Positions 40,351 to 48,950 of a stretch of DNA of 64,000 nucleotides are shown in pieces (position 1 is the first letter of the stretch; the number at the start of each line of letters is the position of its first letter). Position numbers and translations under genes: made by a program. The DNA is from Solirubrobacterales bacterium 67-14 (GTDB lineage Bacteria > Actinomycetota > Thermoleophilia > Solirubrobacterales > 70-9), in assembly GCA_001897355.1 (NCBI GenBank), contig MKST01000011.1:629960-693959 (forward strand). Direction: 5' to 3'. The notes beneath the pieces are model-generated. The model was given only the letters and a program-made list of their open reading frames with translations, was not told the DNA's origin and did not search any database.

Positions 40351-43300
40351 TTGTTCAAGGGAATCGTCGCTTTCGCCGTAGCCGCAGTGCTGCTCGTCGC
40401 GCCATCCGGTGCTTTGGCCCTCAAGTTCACGGAGGCCTCAGGGAGCCCGATCACCGACAGCGGCAACGCGATCAGCATGAGCGCAGCCGGTGACTTCAAT
40501 GGCGACGGCCGGGACGACATCGCCTTCGGAGTCGACGGCCAGAACGGCTTCAAGGTCAAACTCTCGCAGGCGAACGGCACTTTCACCGACGCAGATCCCG
40601 GCGGGCTCAGCTTCGGTACCGGACCGAATATCGGTTCGGTCGACGGCATCAGGGTCGCGGATGTCAATGACGACGGCGATCTCGACATCCTCGTTGTCAT
40701 AGCGAATCGCAACTGGCAGGTCTACTTGGGCGACGGCACCGGGCGATTTGGCGTCGACCCCGACTCCTCCCTCACGATTCCCTACACCGAAGCAGACCAC
40801 TACATGCAGCCCTATGGCCCCTACGCCAACGCAGTTGGTGATGTCGACGACGACGGCGACCCGGACCTCGTGGTGGGCATGCTTGACTCCGCCTTTGACG
40901 TGGTTCTCAATGATGGCGAAGGCAACTTCACCCCGCAGCCGATCACCTACCTGATCCCGGACGTGGCGGACCGAGGCAAATTCGATGCATTCAGCTCGGT
41001 CGCGATCGGCGACTTCACCGGTGACGGTGACATGGACCTGGCCCTCGGCCTTGAGAGGATCACGGGTGATCCGGTAGCCACAGTCGGCGTCTACCTAGCC
41101 GGCGGTAACGGTGACGGGACCTTCGCCTTCAGCGGAGACGCGCCGCTGCTCAGCGAGCAGCCATACCGACCGTCTTCGATCGCCGCCGTCAACCTCAATG
41201 GGGATTCATACGACGATCTGGCCGTGGTGCTGTACAACAACCAGGGCGGCCCCGAGGATGACCTCTTCACCCTGCTCGGCAGTTCTTCGGGCCTGACCGA
41301 AAACGACGCACCGGGCAGTTCGCTCAATTCGGGGTACGGCCCCCTACAGATGAGTACGGCCGATCTGGACGGCAATGGCCTTGACGACCTTGTGGTCGGG
41401 ATCCGCGGCGACCACGAGCTCGCCCTGATCAGGAACAGCGGCGACGGGACCATCTCCCCCTTCGCCGGCTCGCCGGTGGCCCTGGACCCGGTCGATGGCA
41501 ATTCTTTCGCCGTCAACACGGTCTTCAGCGGAGATTTCAACGGTGACGACGCGGCCGACCTCGGCGCCGACGCCAGCCACCCGACCGACACGAATCAAGC
41601 CCGCGGCATCGCGGCACTGATCAGCCAGCCCGAGGCCGCACCCGACCCAGCCAGCCTCAGCTTCGGCCTGGTAGTTCCCGGGCTGGCCTCCGACCCGCAG
41701 ACCGTGACGATCACCAACTCCGGTGCGGCCCCGGCCTTCCCGGCGGCAGGCGTCACCATCACCGGAGCCGATGCCGACCAGTTCGCCCTCGGCACCAGCA
41801 ACTGCGCGGGCGGCGGTCAGATACCTGGCGGCGGCAGTTGCTCCATAGGGGTGATCTTCCAGCCAAATTCCACCGGCAGCAAGAGCGCCACCCTGCACTA
41901 CGCGATGTCCAATCAGAGCGACATCGATGTCCCGCTGAACGGAATCGGCGGCGAACCGAAACTGACCGTACCTTCGACCTTCCTTCACCTCGACCCGGCA
42001 TACCTCGACGACACCTCGTCGGAGACGGTCACCCTTGAGTCAACCGGGACCGCGCCGGTGACGGTCGGCACCCCCTATGTCGGCAGCAACCCGGGCAGCT
42101 CCGAATTCTTTTCGATCGCCAACGACGAATGCGCAGGCGAGACCCTCGCCCCGGGAGACACATGCGACCTTGACGTTCGCTTCACGCCCACCAGCGGCGG
42201 TTACAAGACCGCCACGATCCGCATCCCTAGCAGCGACAGCGCCGGCGGAGGCACCCAGTTCTTCGAGGTGTCCGGAACCGGCGTCGACCCCGGCATCTCG
42301 GTCGCTCCGACCACCTATGACTTCGGCCCGGTGGAGATGGGGCTCTTCGGTATCCCGCAGACCAAGACGTTCACGATCACCTCGACCGGGACGACCAACC
42401 TGCAGGCTTTCCCGATTGGGATCGAAGGCGACGACAGCGACGACTTCAGCTTCGTCGGCGGTCCGTCCTGTGGGGTCGTCACGCCTGGGAACACCTGCCC
42501 GGTAGAAGTGCGATTCGCCCCTGAGGATGGCGCCCCGGGATCACGGACAGCGGAGTTGGTCATCGGGAACGACACCAGAGACGACGATCCGGTCACCATC
42601 CCGCTCACCGGAACCGCGACCGCGGCGCATGTGACTCCGGCTCCGACCAGCGTCGCTTTCGGTGACGTCGATCCCTACGAGGGAGCGACCGCCACCCGGA
42701 CTCTTGAACTGCGATCCGACGGCACCGCAGACCTGATGGCGGGAGCGTTCTTCGGCGATCTCGACGGAGGAACGCCAGTCTTCGAATCGGGACCATTCTC
42801 GGTCGACGGCGATGCCTGCGCCGGCTCTTTGGAGGATCCGGTCACGATCCCGCCGGGCGAAAGTTGCGACCTGACGGTCGCCTTCGATACCTCGAAGGCG
42901 ACTGCCAGCCCCAACACCGAGACGCTCCATGTTTGGTCCAACGGGAACACGGTCGACGTGCCGCTCAGCGCCAAGCTCGTCCACGGAGATGCCACGGTTA
43001 GCCCCGACGCCCTCGACCTCGGTGATGTCGAAGTCGGCCAGAGCGGATCCGCCACCGTGACACTGACCTCGACTGGCACCGCCCAGCTGAAAACGGCGGA
43101 GCCGGTGATCAGCGGCCCCGACGCGGACCTGTTCTCGGTCGAGCAGCCTTCGAGCTGCACCGGCTTGACCGCCGCCCAAACCTGCGAAGTGAAGGTCCAC
43201 TTCGCACCCGATTCGGCCGGAGGCAAGCACGCAGAACTGACGCTGGCAGGCAACTTCGAGAGGGTCGGCGTCGCCCTCTCCGGAACCGGGACCAAGACCG

Positions 43301-43632
43301 AGGTGTCACCGGCCAAGGTGAGCCTGAAGCTGTCCGGCCCACGCAAGGTCAAGCGCGGCAAGAAACTCGTCCTGACCGCCAAGGTGAAGAAGAGCGGTGA
43401 GCGGGCGACTGGTCCGCTGACTCTCAGGGTGAAGGTACCGAAGAGGCTGGCCAAGGCGGTCAAGCCGATCAAGATCTCCTCGATCGGCGCCGGCACCAAG
43501 ACCATGACCAGGAAGATCAAGGTCAAGGTGAAGAAGTCGGCCAGGAAGGGCGCGAAGCTGAAAGTGAAAGTGAAGCTTTCCGGCCCCGGCATCAAGGGAG
43601 CCGAAGGCAAGCGGGTGGCGAAGCTCCGGTAG
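40351..43632 (+). CDS. Large secreted FG-GAP/choice-of-anchor D protein
   Basis: 1093 aa from TTG 40351 with AGGGGG 4 nt upstream. Signal peptide ends near ALA (residue 24). Residues about 40-430 hold FG-GAP/VCBS-type propeller repeats with Ca-binding DxNGDGxxD motifs (DFNGDGRDD, DVNDDGDLD, DVDDDGDPD, DFTGDGDMD, DLDGNGLDD, DFNGDDAAD). From about 440 to 980 are five or so choice-of-anchor D/ASPM-type beta-sandwiches (LSFGLVVPGLASDPQTVTITNSG; YDFGPVEMG; VAFGDVDPYEG; LDLGDVEVGQSG) each with a paired-Cys C.G..L.....C pattern. The last 100 residues are a Lys-rich CARDB-like module. A surface adhesion or matrix role is likely; no enzyme motif is present. Confidence 0.85.
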   Translation: MFKGIVAFAVAAVLLVAPSGALALKFTEASGSPITDSGNAISMSAAGDFNGDGRDDIAFGVDGQNGFKVKLSQANGTFTDADPGGLSFGTGPNIGSVDGIRVADVNDDGDLDILVVIANRNWQVYLGDGTGRFGVDPDSSLTIPYTEADHYMQPYGPYANAVGDVDDDGDPDLVVGMLDSAFDVVLNDGEGNFTPQPITYLIPDVADRGKFDAFSSVAIGDFTGDGDMDLALGLERITGDPVATVGVYLAGGNGDGTFAFSGDAPLLSEQPYRPSSIAAVNLNGDSYDDLAVVLYNNQGGPEDDLFTLLGSSSGLTENDAPGSSLNSGYGPLQMSTADLDGNGLDDLVVGIRGDHELALIRNSGDGTISPFAGSPVALDPVDGNSFAVNTVFSGDFNGDDAADLGADASHPTDTNQARGIAALISQPEAAPDPASLSFGLVVPGLASDPQTVTITNSGAAPAFPAAGVTITGADADQFALGTSNCAGGGQIPGGGSCSIGVIFQPNSTGSKSATLHYAMSNQSDIDVPLNGIGGEPKLTVPSTFLHLDPAYLDDTSSETVTLESTGTAPVTVGTPYVGSNPGSSEFFSIANDECAGETLAPGDTCDLDVRFTPTSGGYKTATIRIPSSDSAGGGTQFFEVSGTGVDPGISVAPTTYDFGPVEMGLFGIPQTKTFTITSTGTTNLQAFPIGIEGDDSDDFSFVGGPSCGVVTPGNTCPVEVRFAPEDGAPGSRTAELVIGNDTRDDDPVTIPLTGTATAAHVTPAPTSVAFGDVDPYEGATATRTLELRSDGTADLMAGAFFGDLDGGTPVFESGPFSVDGDACAGSLEDPVTIPPGESCDLTVAFDTSKATASPNTETLHVWSNGNTVDVPLSAKLVHGDATVSPDALDLGDVEVGQSGSATVTLTSTGTAQLKTAEPVISGPDADLFSVEQPSSCTGLTAAQTCEVKVHFAPDSAGGKHAELTLAGNFERVGVALSGTGTKTEVSPAKVSLKLSGPRKVKRGKKLVLTAKVKKSGERATGPLTLRVKVPKRLAKAVKPIKISSIGAGTKTMTRKIKVKVKKSARKGAKLKVKVKLSGPGIKGAEGKRVAKLR

Positions 43633-43645
43633 CGCCCCGGGGCGG

Positions 43646-44047
43646 TCAGTCCCCTTCCAGCACCGAGCGGATCTGCTCCGGGATCGGCTGAGCGGTGTGC
43701 TGTTCGGAGTCGACGCAGACGTAGGAGATCTCGATCTCTGCGATCTGCTCGCCGGCCCGGGTGAAGTCGAATTCCAGGGTCAGCGAGCGGGCGGTCACGG
43801 CGCTGACGCTGGCCCGCACTTCGAACTCATCGTCGAACTCGAGCGGCCGACGGAACCTGATGTTCGCTTCGGCCAGCACCACGTCGAGGCCAAGGCCGTT
43901 GAACTCCGAATAGCCGCCGAGGTGCTCACGCCAAAACTCGGTCGCCACCACATCCGTATAGACGAGGTAGTTCGAGTTGAAGACGATCCCGACCCGGTCA
44001 CATTCGTTGTAACGGACCCGCAGGCTGTGAGTGGTTTCAGCTGGCAT
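43646..44047 (-). CDS. Acyl-CoA thioesterase (4HBT/YbgC-FadM family)
   Basis: 133 aa hotdog protein. RVRYNECDRVGIVFNSNYLVYTDVVATEFWREHLG is the 4HBT active-site block with the catalytic Asp of YxExDxxGxVFxxxY. The length is standard and there is no signal peptide. It should hydrolyse an acyl-CoA or hydroxybenzoyl-CoA-type thioester in the cytoplasm. It sits between the 1093-aa protein gene and an orphan fragment that resembles that protein's C-terminus, separated from the former only by the palindrome CGCCCCGGGGCG. Confidence 0.88.
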   Translation of the reverse strand: MPAETTHSLRVRYNECDRVGIVFNSNYLVYTDVVATEFWREHLGGYSEFNGLGLDVVLAEANIRFRRPLEFDDEFEVRASVSAVTARSLTLEFDFTRAGEQIAEIEISYVCVDSEQHTAQPIPEQIRSVLEGD

Positions 44048-44429
44048 TGCTGTAGGCGAGAGTATCCGTTTGATTCAGACCCATTTCTCTTCGGATTACT
44101 GGCCACCCGGCAAACCGAAGCTGACCCTGAAGTTGAGGTCAGCCGGCAAGGTCAAGCGAGGCAAGATCCTGGTCGTCAAGGCAACGGTGAAGAACATCGG
44201 CACCGCCGCCGTCAAGTCGGTGAAGATCAAGGCCAAGGTCCCGAAGAAGCTCGCCAAGACCCCGAAGGTGACCAAGGTGAACAGCCTCGCCCCCGGCAAG
44301 TCGGTAACCCGCAAGCTGAAGATCAAGGTCAAGCGGTCCGCCAAGAAGGGCAAGAAGCTGAAGGTCAAGGTCGCCGCAACCTCAGGCAGCGTCAAGCGCA
44401 CCGCGGTCCGAACCGTGAAGGTCCGGTAG
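44031..44429 (+). CDS. Orphan Lys-rich CARDB-like module, probable gene remnant
   Basis: 132 aa. From about residue 28 (PKLTLKLRSAGKVKRGKILVVKATVKNIG) it is homologous to the C-terminal module of the 1093-aa secreted protein ending 400 nt upstream on the same strand (SLKLSGPRKVKRGKKLVLTAKVKKSG). There is no signal peptide, no convincing ribosome site, and the first 17 nt overlap the divergent thioesterase start; the 3' end overlaps the convergent hydrolase by 48 nt. A decayed duplicate of a secreted protein's tail is the simplest reading. Expression as a small basic protein cannot be excluded. Confidence 0.5.
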   Translation: MVSAGIAVGESIRLIQTHFSSDYWPPGKPKLTLKLRSAGKVKRGKILVVKATVKNIGTAAVKSVKIKAKVPKKLAKTPKVTKVNSLAPGKSVTRKLKIKVKRSAKKGKKLKVKVAATSGSVKRTAVRTVKVR

Positions 44430-45272
44430 GGCTCCGGCTACTTCGTCGTTGACGAACCCGGCGACCAGGCCGGCGACCTCTTCCGACTGATCGAGGGCGA
44501 TGAAGGTCCTGCCGTTATCGACCGGGACGACCTTCGCGTTCGGGATCATCGCGGCCAGCCGCTCGGCCAGGTCGAGTTTGAAGAACCGGTCTTTCGTTCC
44601 CCAAGGCATCAGCACGGGCTTCTCGAAACTCCGCAGGGTCTCCGCCGCATCCAGGGCCTGGCTCGTCTCCAACCCGGCGAGCAGCTTGTTGATGTCCCGC
44701 CGGATTCCAGGGTTGCGACCCGACGGTTCCAGCCACCGCTTGAGTGTCCGGTCGGAAATCGGGTCGGCGGTCAGCAGCCGATAGGTCGCCCATCGAACTG
44801 GCTTCAGTCGCGTCGCGAGGCCGAGTGGCGCGATCCCTCCTGGCATCTTCGCCATGAGGGGAAGGGCCGTGAAGGGAAACGGCGGATAGACCTCTAGCGC
44901 GTCGCAGTTGGTCAGGACGAGCGCGGCGACCACCTCGGGATGCTGGGCGGCCAGCATCTGGGCGACCGCCCCACCGGAATCACTGCCGACCACGGTGACG
45001 GGACCAGTGTCCAGCGCCTCGATGAAGTCCGCGATCAGGTCGGCCACCAGCGGTGGCGAAAGCTCGGTCTCTGGGCTGAGGGGAATGCGATGGCAGCCCA
45101 TCGGGGTCTCGGGCCTGATGCAGCGGAAGCCGGCCGGGACGAGGTGCTCGACCATCCCGTCCCAGAGCGAGGAGTCGACAAATATCCCGTGGGAGAAGAG
45201 GATCGGTGGTCCTTCGCCTTCGTCCCGGTAGGCGACTGTTCCCTGCGGCAGTTCAACGGTCAGCTCGGTCAT
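44382..45272 (-). CDS. Alpha/beta hydrolase with Asp nucleophile motif
   Basis: 296 aa. FSHGIFVDSSLWDGMVEHL gives the oxyanion region and VVGSDSGGAVAQML the nucleophile elbow. In the G-x-Nu-x-G pattern the central residue is Asp98, as in haloalkane dehalogenases and epoxide hydrolases. The C-terminal position where the catalytic His is usual reads DNGRTFIALDQ, with Thr instead of His. Divergent from a TetR gene with two perfect operator repeats in the shared region, so its expression is likely induced by that regulator's ligand. Substrate unknown. Confidence 0.8.
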   Translation of the reverse strand: MTELTVELPQGTVAYRDEGEGPPILFSHGIFVDSSLWDGMVEHLVPAGFRCIRPETPMGCHRIPLSPETELSPPLVADLIADFIEALDTGPVTVVGSDSGGAVAQMLAAQHPEVVAALVLTNCDALEVYPPFPFTALPLMAKMPGGIAPLGLATRLKPVRWATYRLLTADPISDRTLKRWLEPSGRNPGIRRDINKLLAGLETSQALDAAETLRSFEKPVLMPWGTKDRFFKLDLAERLAAMIPNAKVVPVDNGRTFIALDQSEEVAGLVAGFVNDEVAGALPDLHGSDRGALDAA

Positions 45273-45292
45273 CGTGATCCCTTCGAAGTTTC

Positions 45293-45309
45293 ACATACCA
45301 ACGGTATGT
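45293..45309. promoter_or_regulatory. TetR operator 1
   Basis: Perfect palindrome ACATACC-AAC-GGTATGT, 20 nt upstream of the hydrolase start. Its sequence matches the second repeat 32 bp away, about three helical turns. Confidence 0.75.
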
Positions 45310-45325
45310 ATTTGTCGCAGAGTAA

Positions 45326-45340
45326 CATACCGTCGGTATG
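45326..45340. promoter_or_regulatory. TetR operator 2, overlapping the tetR start codon
   Basis: CATACC-GTC-GGTATG; the last three bases are the ATG of the TetR gene. Binding here would block initiation of the regulator's own transcript. Confidence 0.75.
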
Positions 45341-45946
45341 GAAGCGGGAGAAACCCGATCGGATAGGTCCGATGCGACCCGAGCCGAGCTGATCGCGTCA
45401 GCCCGCAGGTTGTTCGGCGCGAACGGCTACGCAGCCGTTTCCCTGAGCCAGATCGTCGAAGCGGCAGGCGTCACCAAAGGCGCCCTCTACCACCACTTCC
45501 CCGGCGGGAAGAAGGACCTGATGGAGGCCGTCTACGAACAGGTCGAAGCGGAGTTCACCGCATCGATCGCGGACCAGGTACTGCCCGACCTGACCGATGG
45601 CGCCGACCCCCTCGCGGTGATGGAAGCGGCGATCCGAGCCACCCTGGAGGCCAGCCTGGATCCGGAGCTCCAGCAGATCGTCCTGATCGACTCCTTGTCG
45701 GTGCTCGTCTGGACCCGCTGGCGGAAGATTGCCGACGATCACAGTCTCTCGGTGGTCAAGGCCCTCCTGGCTGCCGCGGTGGAATCAGGCTCGATGAAGG
45801 AACTCCCCACCGACCCCCTCTCCCACCTGCTGATGGCCTCCCTCTCCGAAGCGATCCTGATGATCGCCCGCTCGGAAGACCAGGAGAAGGCGAAGGCCGA
45901 AGCCGCCGAATCCCTCGGCGCCCTCGTCGACGGGCTCCGACGCTGA
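45338..45946 (+). CDS. TetR-family transcriptional regulator
   Basis: 202 aa. N-terminal helix-turn-helix: RAELIASARRLFGANGYAAVSLSQIVEAAGVTKGALYHHFPGGKKDLMEAVYEQV, a textbook TetR domain. The ligand domain (about 60-202) is helical with no family tag; its ASLDPELQQIVLIDSLSVL stretch recalls the AcrR-type C-terminal domain of similar regulators. No ribosome site precedes the ATG, and the operator covers the start, which fits a leaderless transcript. Likely represses itself and the divergent hydrolase. Confidence 0.9.
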   Translation: MEAGETRSDRSDATRAELIASARRLFGANGYAAVSLSQIVEAAGVTKGALYHHFPGGKKDLMEAVYEQVEAEFTASIADQVLPDLTDGADPLAVMEAAIRATLEASLDPELQQIVLIDSLSVLVWTRWRKIADDHSLSVVKALLAAAVESGSMKELPTDPLSHLLMASLSEAILMIARSEDQEKAKAEAAESLGALVDGLRR

Positions 45947-45995
45947 CATCCCGACAGGCTGCGGTTGACCTAGGCGCACCATTCTCGCCCTCGCC

Positions 45996-46499
45996 TTAGG
46001 TTCCGAGGTCGATCAACTCGAAGCTGAGCTTCGAGCCGTCAATCTTCGCTACGCCCATCGACTTGAAAGGTGACCGGCGTCGCTCGGTCGGGCTGCCGGG
46101 GTTGAAGATCTGAAACCCACCTGCTTCTTCGTGGAGGGGCATGTGTGAGTGGCCGAAGATGACCGCGTCACGGTCCGGGAAGAGGTCCAGCATCCTCTCG
46201 AGCCTGCCCTTGCTCGGTCCGGAGTCGTGGATGACCCCGATCCGCACCTCTTCGACTTCGACCGTGGTGACCGAAGGCAGCCAGTTTTGGAGATCCTCCG
46301 AATCTACGTTGCCGTGGACCGCGACGACCGGCGGGCCGAAGCTCCTGAACTCCTCGAGAACCGACGTCTCCACGAAGTCTCCGGCGTGGATGATCAGGTC
46401 TGATTCGCGGCAGACCCGGACGCACTGGTCGGGCAGTTCCCTTCGCCCCTTCGGCATGTGGGTGTCGGAGACGATCGCGATCGTGGTCGTGGTCGGCAC
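45996..46499 (-). CDS. YfcE/MJ0936-type metallophosphoesterase
   Basis: 167 aa from GTG 46499. The metal-binding series is complete: IAIVSDTHMP, HAGDFVE, VHGNVDSED, IGVIHDSG, IFGHSHMPLHE. This is the short phosphodiesterase family of YfcE/MJ0936, active on model phosphodiesters with Mn/Ni, physiological substrate unknown. Cytoplasmic. It is divergent from the alpha/beta hydrolase at 46541. Confidence 0.88.
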   Translation of the reverse strand: MPTTTTIAIVSDTHMPKGRRELPDQCVRVCRESDLIIHAGDFVETSVLEEFRSFGPPVVAVHGNVDSEDLQNWLPSVTTVEVEEVRIGVIHDSGPSKGRLERMLDLFPDRDAVIFGHSHMPLHEEAGGFQIFNPGSPTERRRSPFKSMGVAKIDGSKLSFELIDLGT

Positions 46500-46540
46500 C
46501 TGGCGATCTTACGATCCGGTCGAACCGGGAAACTTCCGAC

Positions 46541-47335
46541 ATGAGCGAATTCACGCCTTTTCATCGTGGTGGTAGCGGTGAGCCGCTGGTTCTGATCCAT
46601 GGCTTCACCGGTACCTGGGAGATCTGGGATCCGATCATCGCTCCGCTGGAGGAGCGGTATGAAGTTTTCATTCCGACGCTGCCGATGCATGCGGGTGGGC
46701 CGGAGATCGACGGTGAGCCGAGCGTCGATCTGATGCTAGAGCGTGCGGAGGCGCTGCTCGACGAGGCCGGGATCGAGCGAGCCCACATCGTCGGCAATTC
46801 GCTCGGAGGCTATGTGGCGCTTCGTCTTGCGGCCAACGGACGCGCGAAGACGGTGAACGCCTTCGCCCCGGCCGGCGGCTGGGCGGAAGGCGACCCGGTG
46901 GTCGGCGAGACCATGGATTTCTTCCAGCAGTTGCAGCCGATGATCGTGGCGGCGGCCGAGAACGTCGATGACGTGGTCGCCACTCCGGAAGGACGCGCGA
47001 TCGCGGTCCAGTTCCTGACCGAGAGCCCCGAAGTGGTATCGGCCGACCTCACCAAGAAGATCATGCTCGGCGCCGCCGGCTGCACCGAGGCGATCGCCCT
47101 GGCGGAGATGGGCCGCACCGCCGACTGGGGCTTCGACCTGGACGCGATCGAGTGCCCGACCCGGTTCGTCTGGGGCACCGAGGACAAGATCCTCGCCTGG
47201 CCCGGCGCTGCTGCCCGCTACCGCGCGGGCCTGCCGGACGCCGACTGGGTGATCCTCGATGGCGTGGGGCACTGCCCGATGCTCGACGTCCCGGAGAAGA
47301 CGGTCGAGCTGATCGCCGAGTTCGCACAAGGCTGA
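46541..47335 (+). CDS. Alpha/beta hydrolase (Ser nucleophile), paralogue of the 60762 gene
   Basis: 264 aa. HGFTGTWEIWDPIIAPLE, nucleophile Ser87 in GNSLGGYVAL, late Asp in WGTEDKIL and His in GVGHCPMLDVPEK form a complete triad. It is clearly paralogous to the 266-aa protein at 60762 (shared FTPxHRGGSG, MPxHAGGP, GNSLGG, APAGGW, RFVWGTxDK). Cytoplasmic, substrate unknown. A long imperfect hairpin follows its stop. Confidence 0.85.
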   Translation: MSEFTPFHRGGSGEPLVLIHGFTGTWEIWDPIIAPLEERYEVFIPTLPMHAGGPEIDGEPSVDLMLERAEALLDEAGIERAHIVGNSLGGYVALRLAANGRAKTVNAFAPAGGWAEGDPVVGETMDFFQQLQPMIVAAAENVDDVVATPEGRAIAVQFLTESPEVVSADLTKKIMLGAAGCTEAIALAEMGRTADWGFDLDAIECPTRFVWGTEDKILAWPGAAARYRAGLPDADWVILDGVGHCPMLDVPEKTVELIAEFAQG

Positions 47336-47341
47336 GCGTCA

Positions 47342-47408
47342 TCTCAGCTAACGAAACTGTCGTTTACCGTGAATATTTCAGGGCAAACGACGGTGATGTT
47401 CGCTGAGA
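47342..47408. terminator. Long imperfect hairpin between convergent genes
   Basis: Outer arms TCTCAGC (47342-47348) and GCTGAGA (47402-47408), a short middle helix, and an inner stem pairing ACTGTCGTTT (47356-47365) with AAACGACGGT (47385-47394) including one G-T pair; the loop is 19 nt and AT-rich. It fills the gap between the hydrolase and the XRE-cupin gene and most likely ends both transcripts. Confidence 0.6.
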
Positions 47409-47413
47409 ACAGC

Positions 47414-47986
47414 TCAGGTCTCGTGGAAGTGAATCCGTTCACCTTCCCGGCCGAGGATGGCGATCACTTCGACCGGGCCGTCGCTGGCCCCGAACCAGTG
47501 GGGAGTCCAGGTGCTGAACTCGACCGCTTCGCCTGGTTTGACGATGAAGTCCTCGTCGCCGAGAAGCAGACGCATGTCTCCCTTGAGCACGTACATCCAG
47601 TGGTGGCCTTCGTGGACCGGCAGCTCCTTCGGCGGTTTGTTGCGGGAGGCGTGGATCTTCATCTTCGAGGCCTCGAGGCCGTTCGAAGCCCCCTGACCCG
47701 ATAGCGGCCACACGGTCAGACCATCGAACTTCCTGGCGACCGGCCGGATCCGGGGATCGACCACCTTGCGGCGGGGCAAGAGGTCGTCGACTCGCACTCC
47801 GAGCGCCTCGGCCAAAGACGGCAGGTGGTCGAGGGCGAGCCGTCGCTTGCCCGATTCCAACCGACTGAGAGTCGAGGTGTCGATGTTGGCCCGGCTGGCC
47901 AGCTCCCCCAGGGTCATGCCCTTGTCGAGCCGGAGTTCGCGGAGGCGACTGCGCACCGTAGCGTCGAAATTCTCGTCCTTTGCCAT
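47414..47986 (-). CDS. XRE-family regulator with C-terminal cupin
   Basis: 190 aa from ATG 47986. HTH domain: RLRELRLDKGMTLGELASRANIDTSTLSRLESGKRRLALDHLPSLAEALGV. Cupin domain from about 110 with HEGHHWMYVLKGDMRLLLGDEDFIVKPGEAVEFSTWTPHWFGA, carrying His residues for a metal or ligand. This architecture senses a small molecule and controls a neighbouring gene. It is divergent from the FAD oxidoreductase with 49 nt between starts, a recurring pairing in actinobacteria. Confidence 0.88.
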   Translation of the reverse strand: MAKDENFDATVRSRLRELRLDKGMTLGELASRANIDTSTLSRLESGKRRLALDHLPSLAEALGVRVDDLLPRRKVVDPRIRPVARKFDGLTVWPLSGQGASNGLEASKMKIHASRNKPPKELPVHEGHHWMYVLKGDMRLLLGDEDFIVKPGEAVEFSTWTPHWFGASDGPVEVIAILGREGERIHFHET

Positions 47987-48000
47987 TTCAGCAAATAACT

Positions 48001-48035
48001 TTGACACATCCCGGTCGACGTGGCAAGCTCGGACC
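48001..48035 (+). promoter_or_regulatory. Promoter region of the FAD oxidoreductase
   Basis: A consensus -35 TTGACA at 48001-48006 is followed after 17 bp by a poor -10 (CAAGCT, 48024-48029), a profile expected for an activator- or regulator-dependent promoter. The XRE-cupin protein encoded next door is the natural candidate. Confidence 0.4.
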
Positions 48036-48950
48036 ATGAGCGAAGAACTGGAATGTGTAGTCATCGGCGGTGGGGCCGCCGGCCTCAGTGCCGCGCTGGT
48101 CCTGGGCCGAGCCCGTCGGGACACTTTGGTGATAGACGCGGGCGAGCAGAGCAACCGGCCCGACCACGGCATCGGCGGCCTGCTCGGTAACAACGGCACC
48201 CCTCCCGCCCACTTCTACGAGGAAGCCGCGTCTGAAGTTGACCAGCATCCGACCGTCGAGCGGATCAGCGGCTCGGTCAACACCGGCACCCTGGAGAACG
48301 GGCGCTTCAGGCTGACAACCGATGACGGCCAGGAGATAACCACGCCGAATCTACTCCTCGCTACCGGCATGAAGTACGAGTACCCGGACCTGCCAGGCAT
48401 CGCAGAGATCTGGGGCAGAGACGCCTTTCACTGCCCGTTCTGCCACGGCTGGGAAGCCCGCGACGGCCACATCGCGGTGATCGTCAAAGACACGCCGGAC
48501 GCAATGCGGGCGAGGCTCATCCAGTTGTGGAGCGACCGGGTGACCGTGCTGACCAATGGCACCGAGTTGGATGACGAGCAGGCTTCAGCGATGGACGCCG
48601 CCGGAATCCCCGTCGTGTCGACTGAGGTCGAGCGACTGGTGACCGAGGACGGCTCGCTGAAGGCGATCGACTTCGCCGACGGGAACGAGGTCGAGTTCGA
48701 CTCCGTGATGGTGCCGATCACCATGCGCCACCGCTCCGACCTGGCCCATCAGCTGGGCGCCGAGGCGGTCGACAAACCGAACCCCTTCATCATCGACCCG
48801 CTCAAGGTCGACTTCCTCCAACAGACCAGTGTGCCCGGCCTCTCGGCCGCCGGCGACATCGCCACTCAGGGCGCCCCGTCAGTCGCCGCGGCGATCGCCG
48901 AAGGCCACCGCGCCGGAGCCGGGATCGTCCACAACATCGCCTTCGCCTGA
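48036..48950 (+). CDS. NAD(P)/FAD-dependent oxidoreductase, thioredoxin reductase-like
   Basis: 304 aa from ATG 48036. FAD motif VVIGGGAAGLSAALVLGRARRDTLVIDAG; redox pair C133-PF-C136 in FHCPFCHGWEARDG; second nucleotide site region HIAVIVKDTPDAMRARLI has lost the usual GxGxxG; C-terminal FAD clamp GLSAAGDIATQGAPSVAAAIAEGHRAGAGI. This matches the small family of thioredoxin-reductase-like proteins in which the NADPH domain is degenerate. It is the likely target of the divergent XRE-cupin regulator. Confidence 0.85.
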   Translation: MSEELECVVIGGGAAGLSAALVLGRARRDTLVIDAGEQSNRPDHGIGGLLGNNGTPPAHFYEEAASEVDQHPTVERISGSVNTGTLENGRFRLTTDDGQEITTPNLLLATGMKYEYPDLPGIAEIWGRDAFHCPFCHGWEARDGHIAVIVKDTPDAMRARLIQLWSDRVTVLTNGTELDDEQASAMDAAGIPVVSTEVERLVTEDGSLKAIDFADGNEVEFDSVMVPITMRHRSDLAHQLGAEAVDKPNPFIIDPLKVDFLQQTSVPGLSAAGDIATQGAPSVAAAIAEGHRAGAGIVHNIAFA

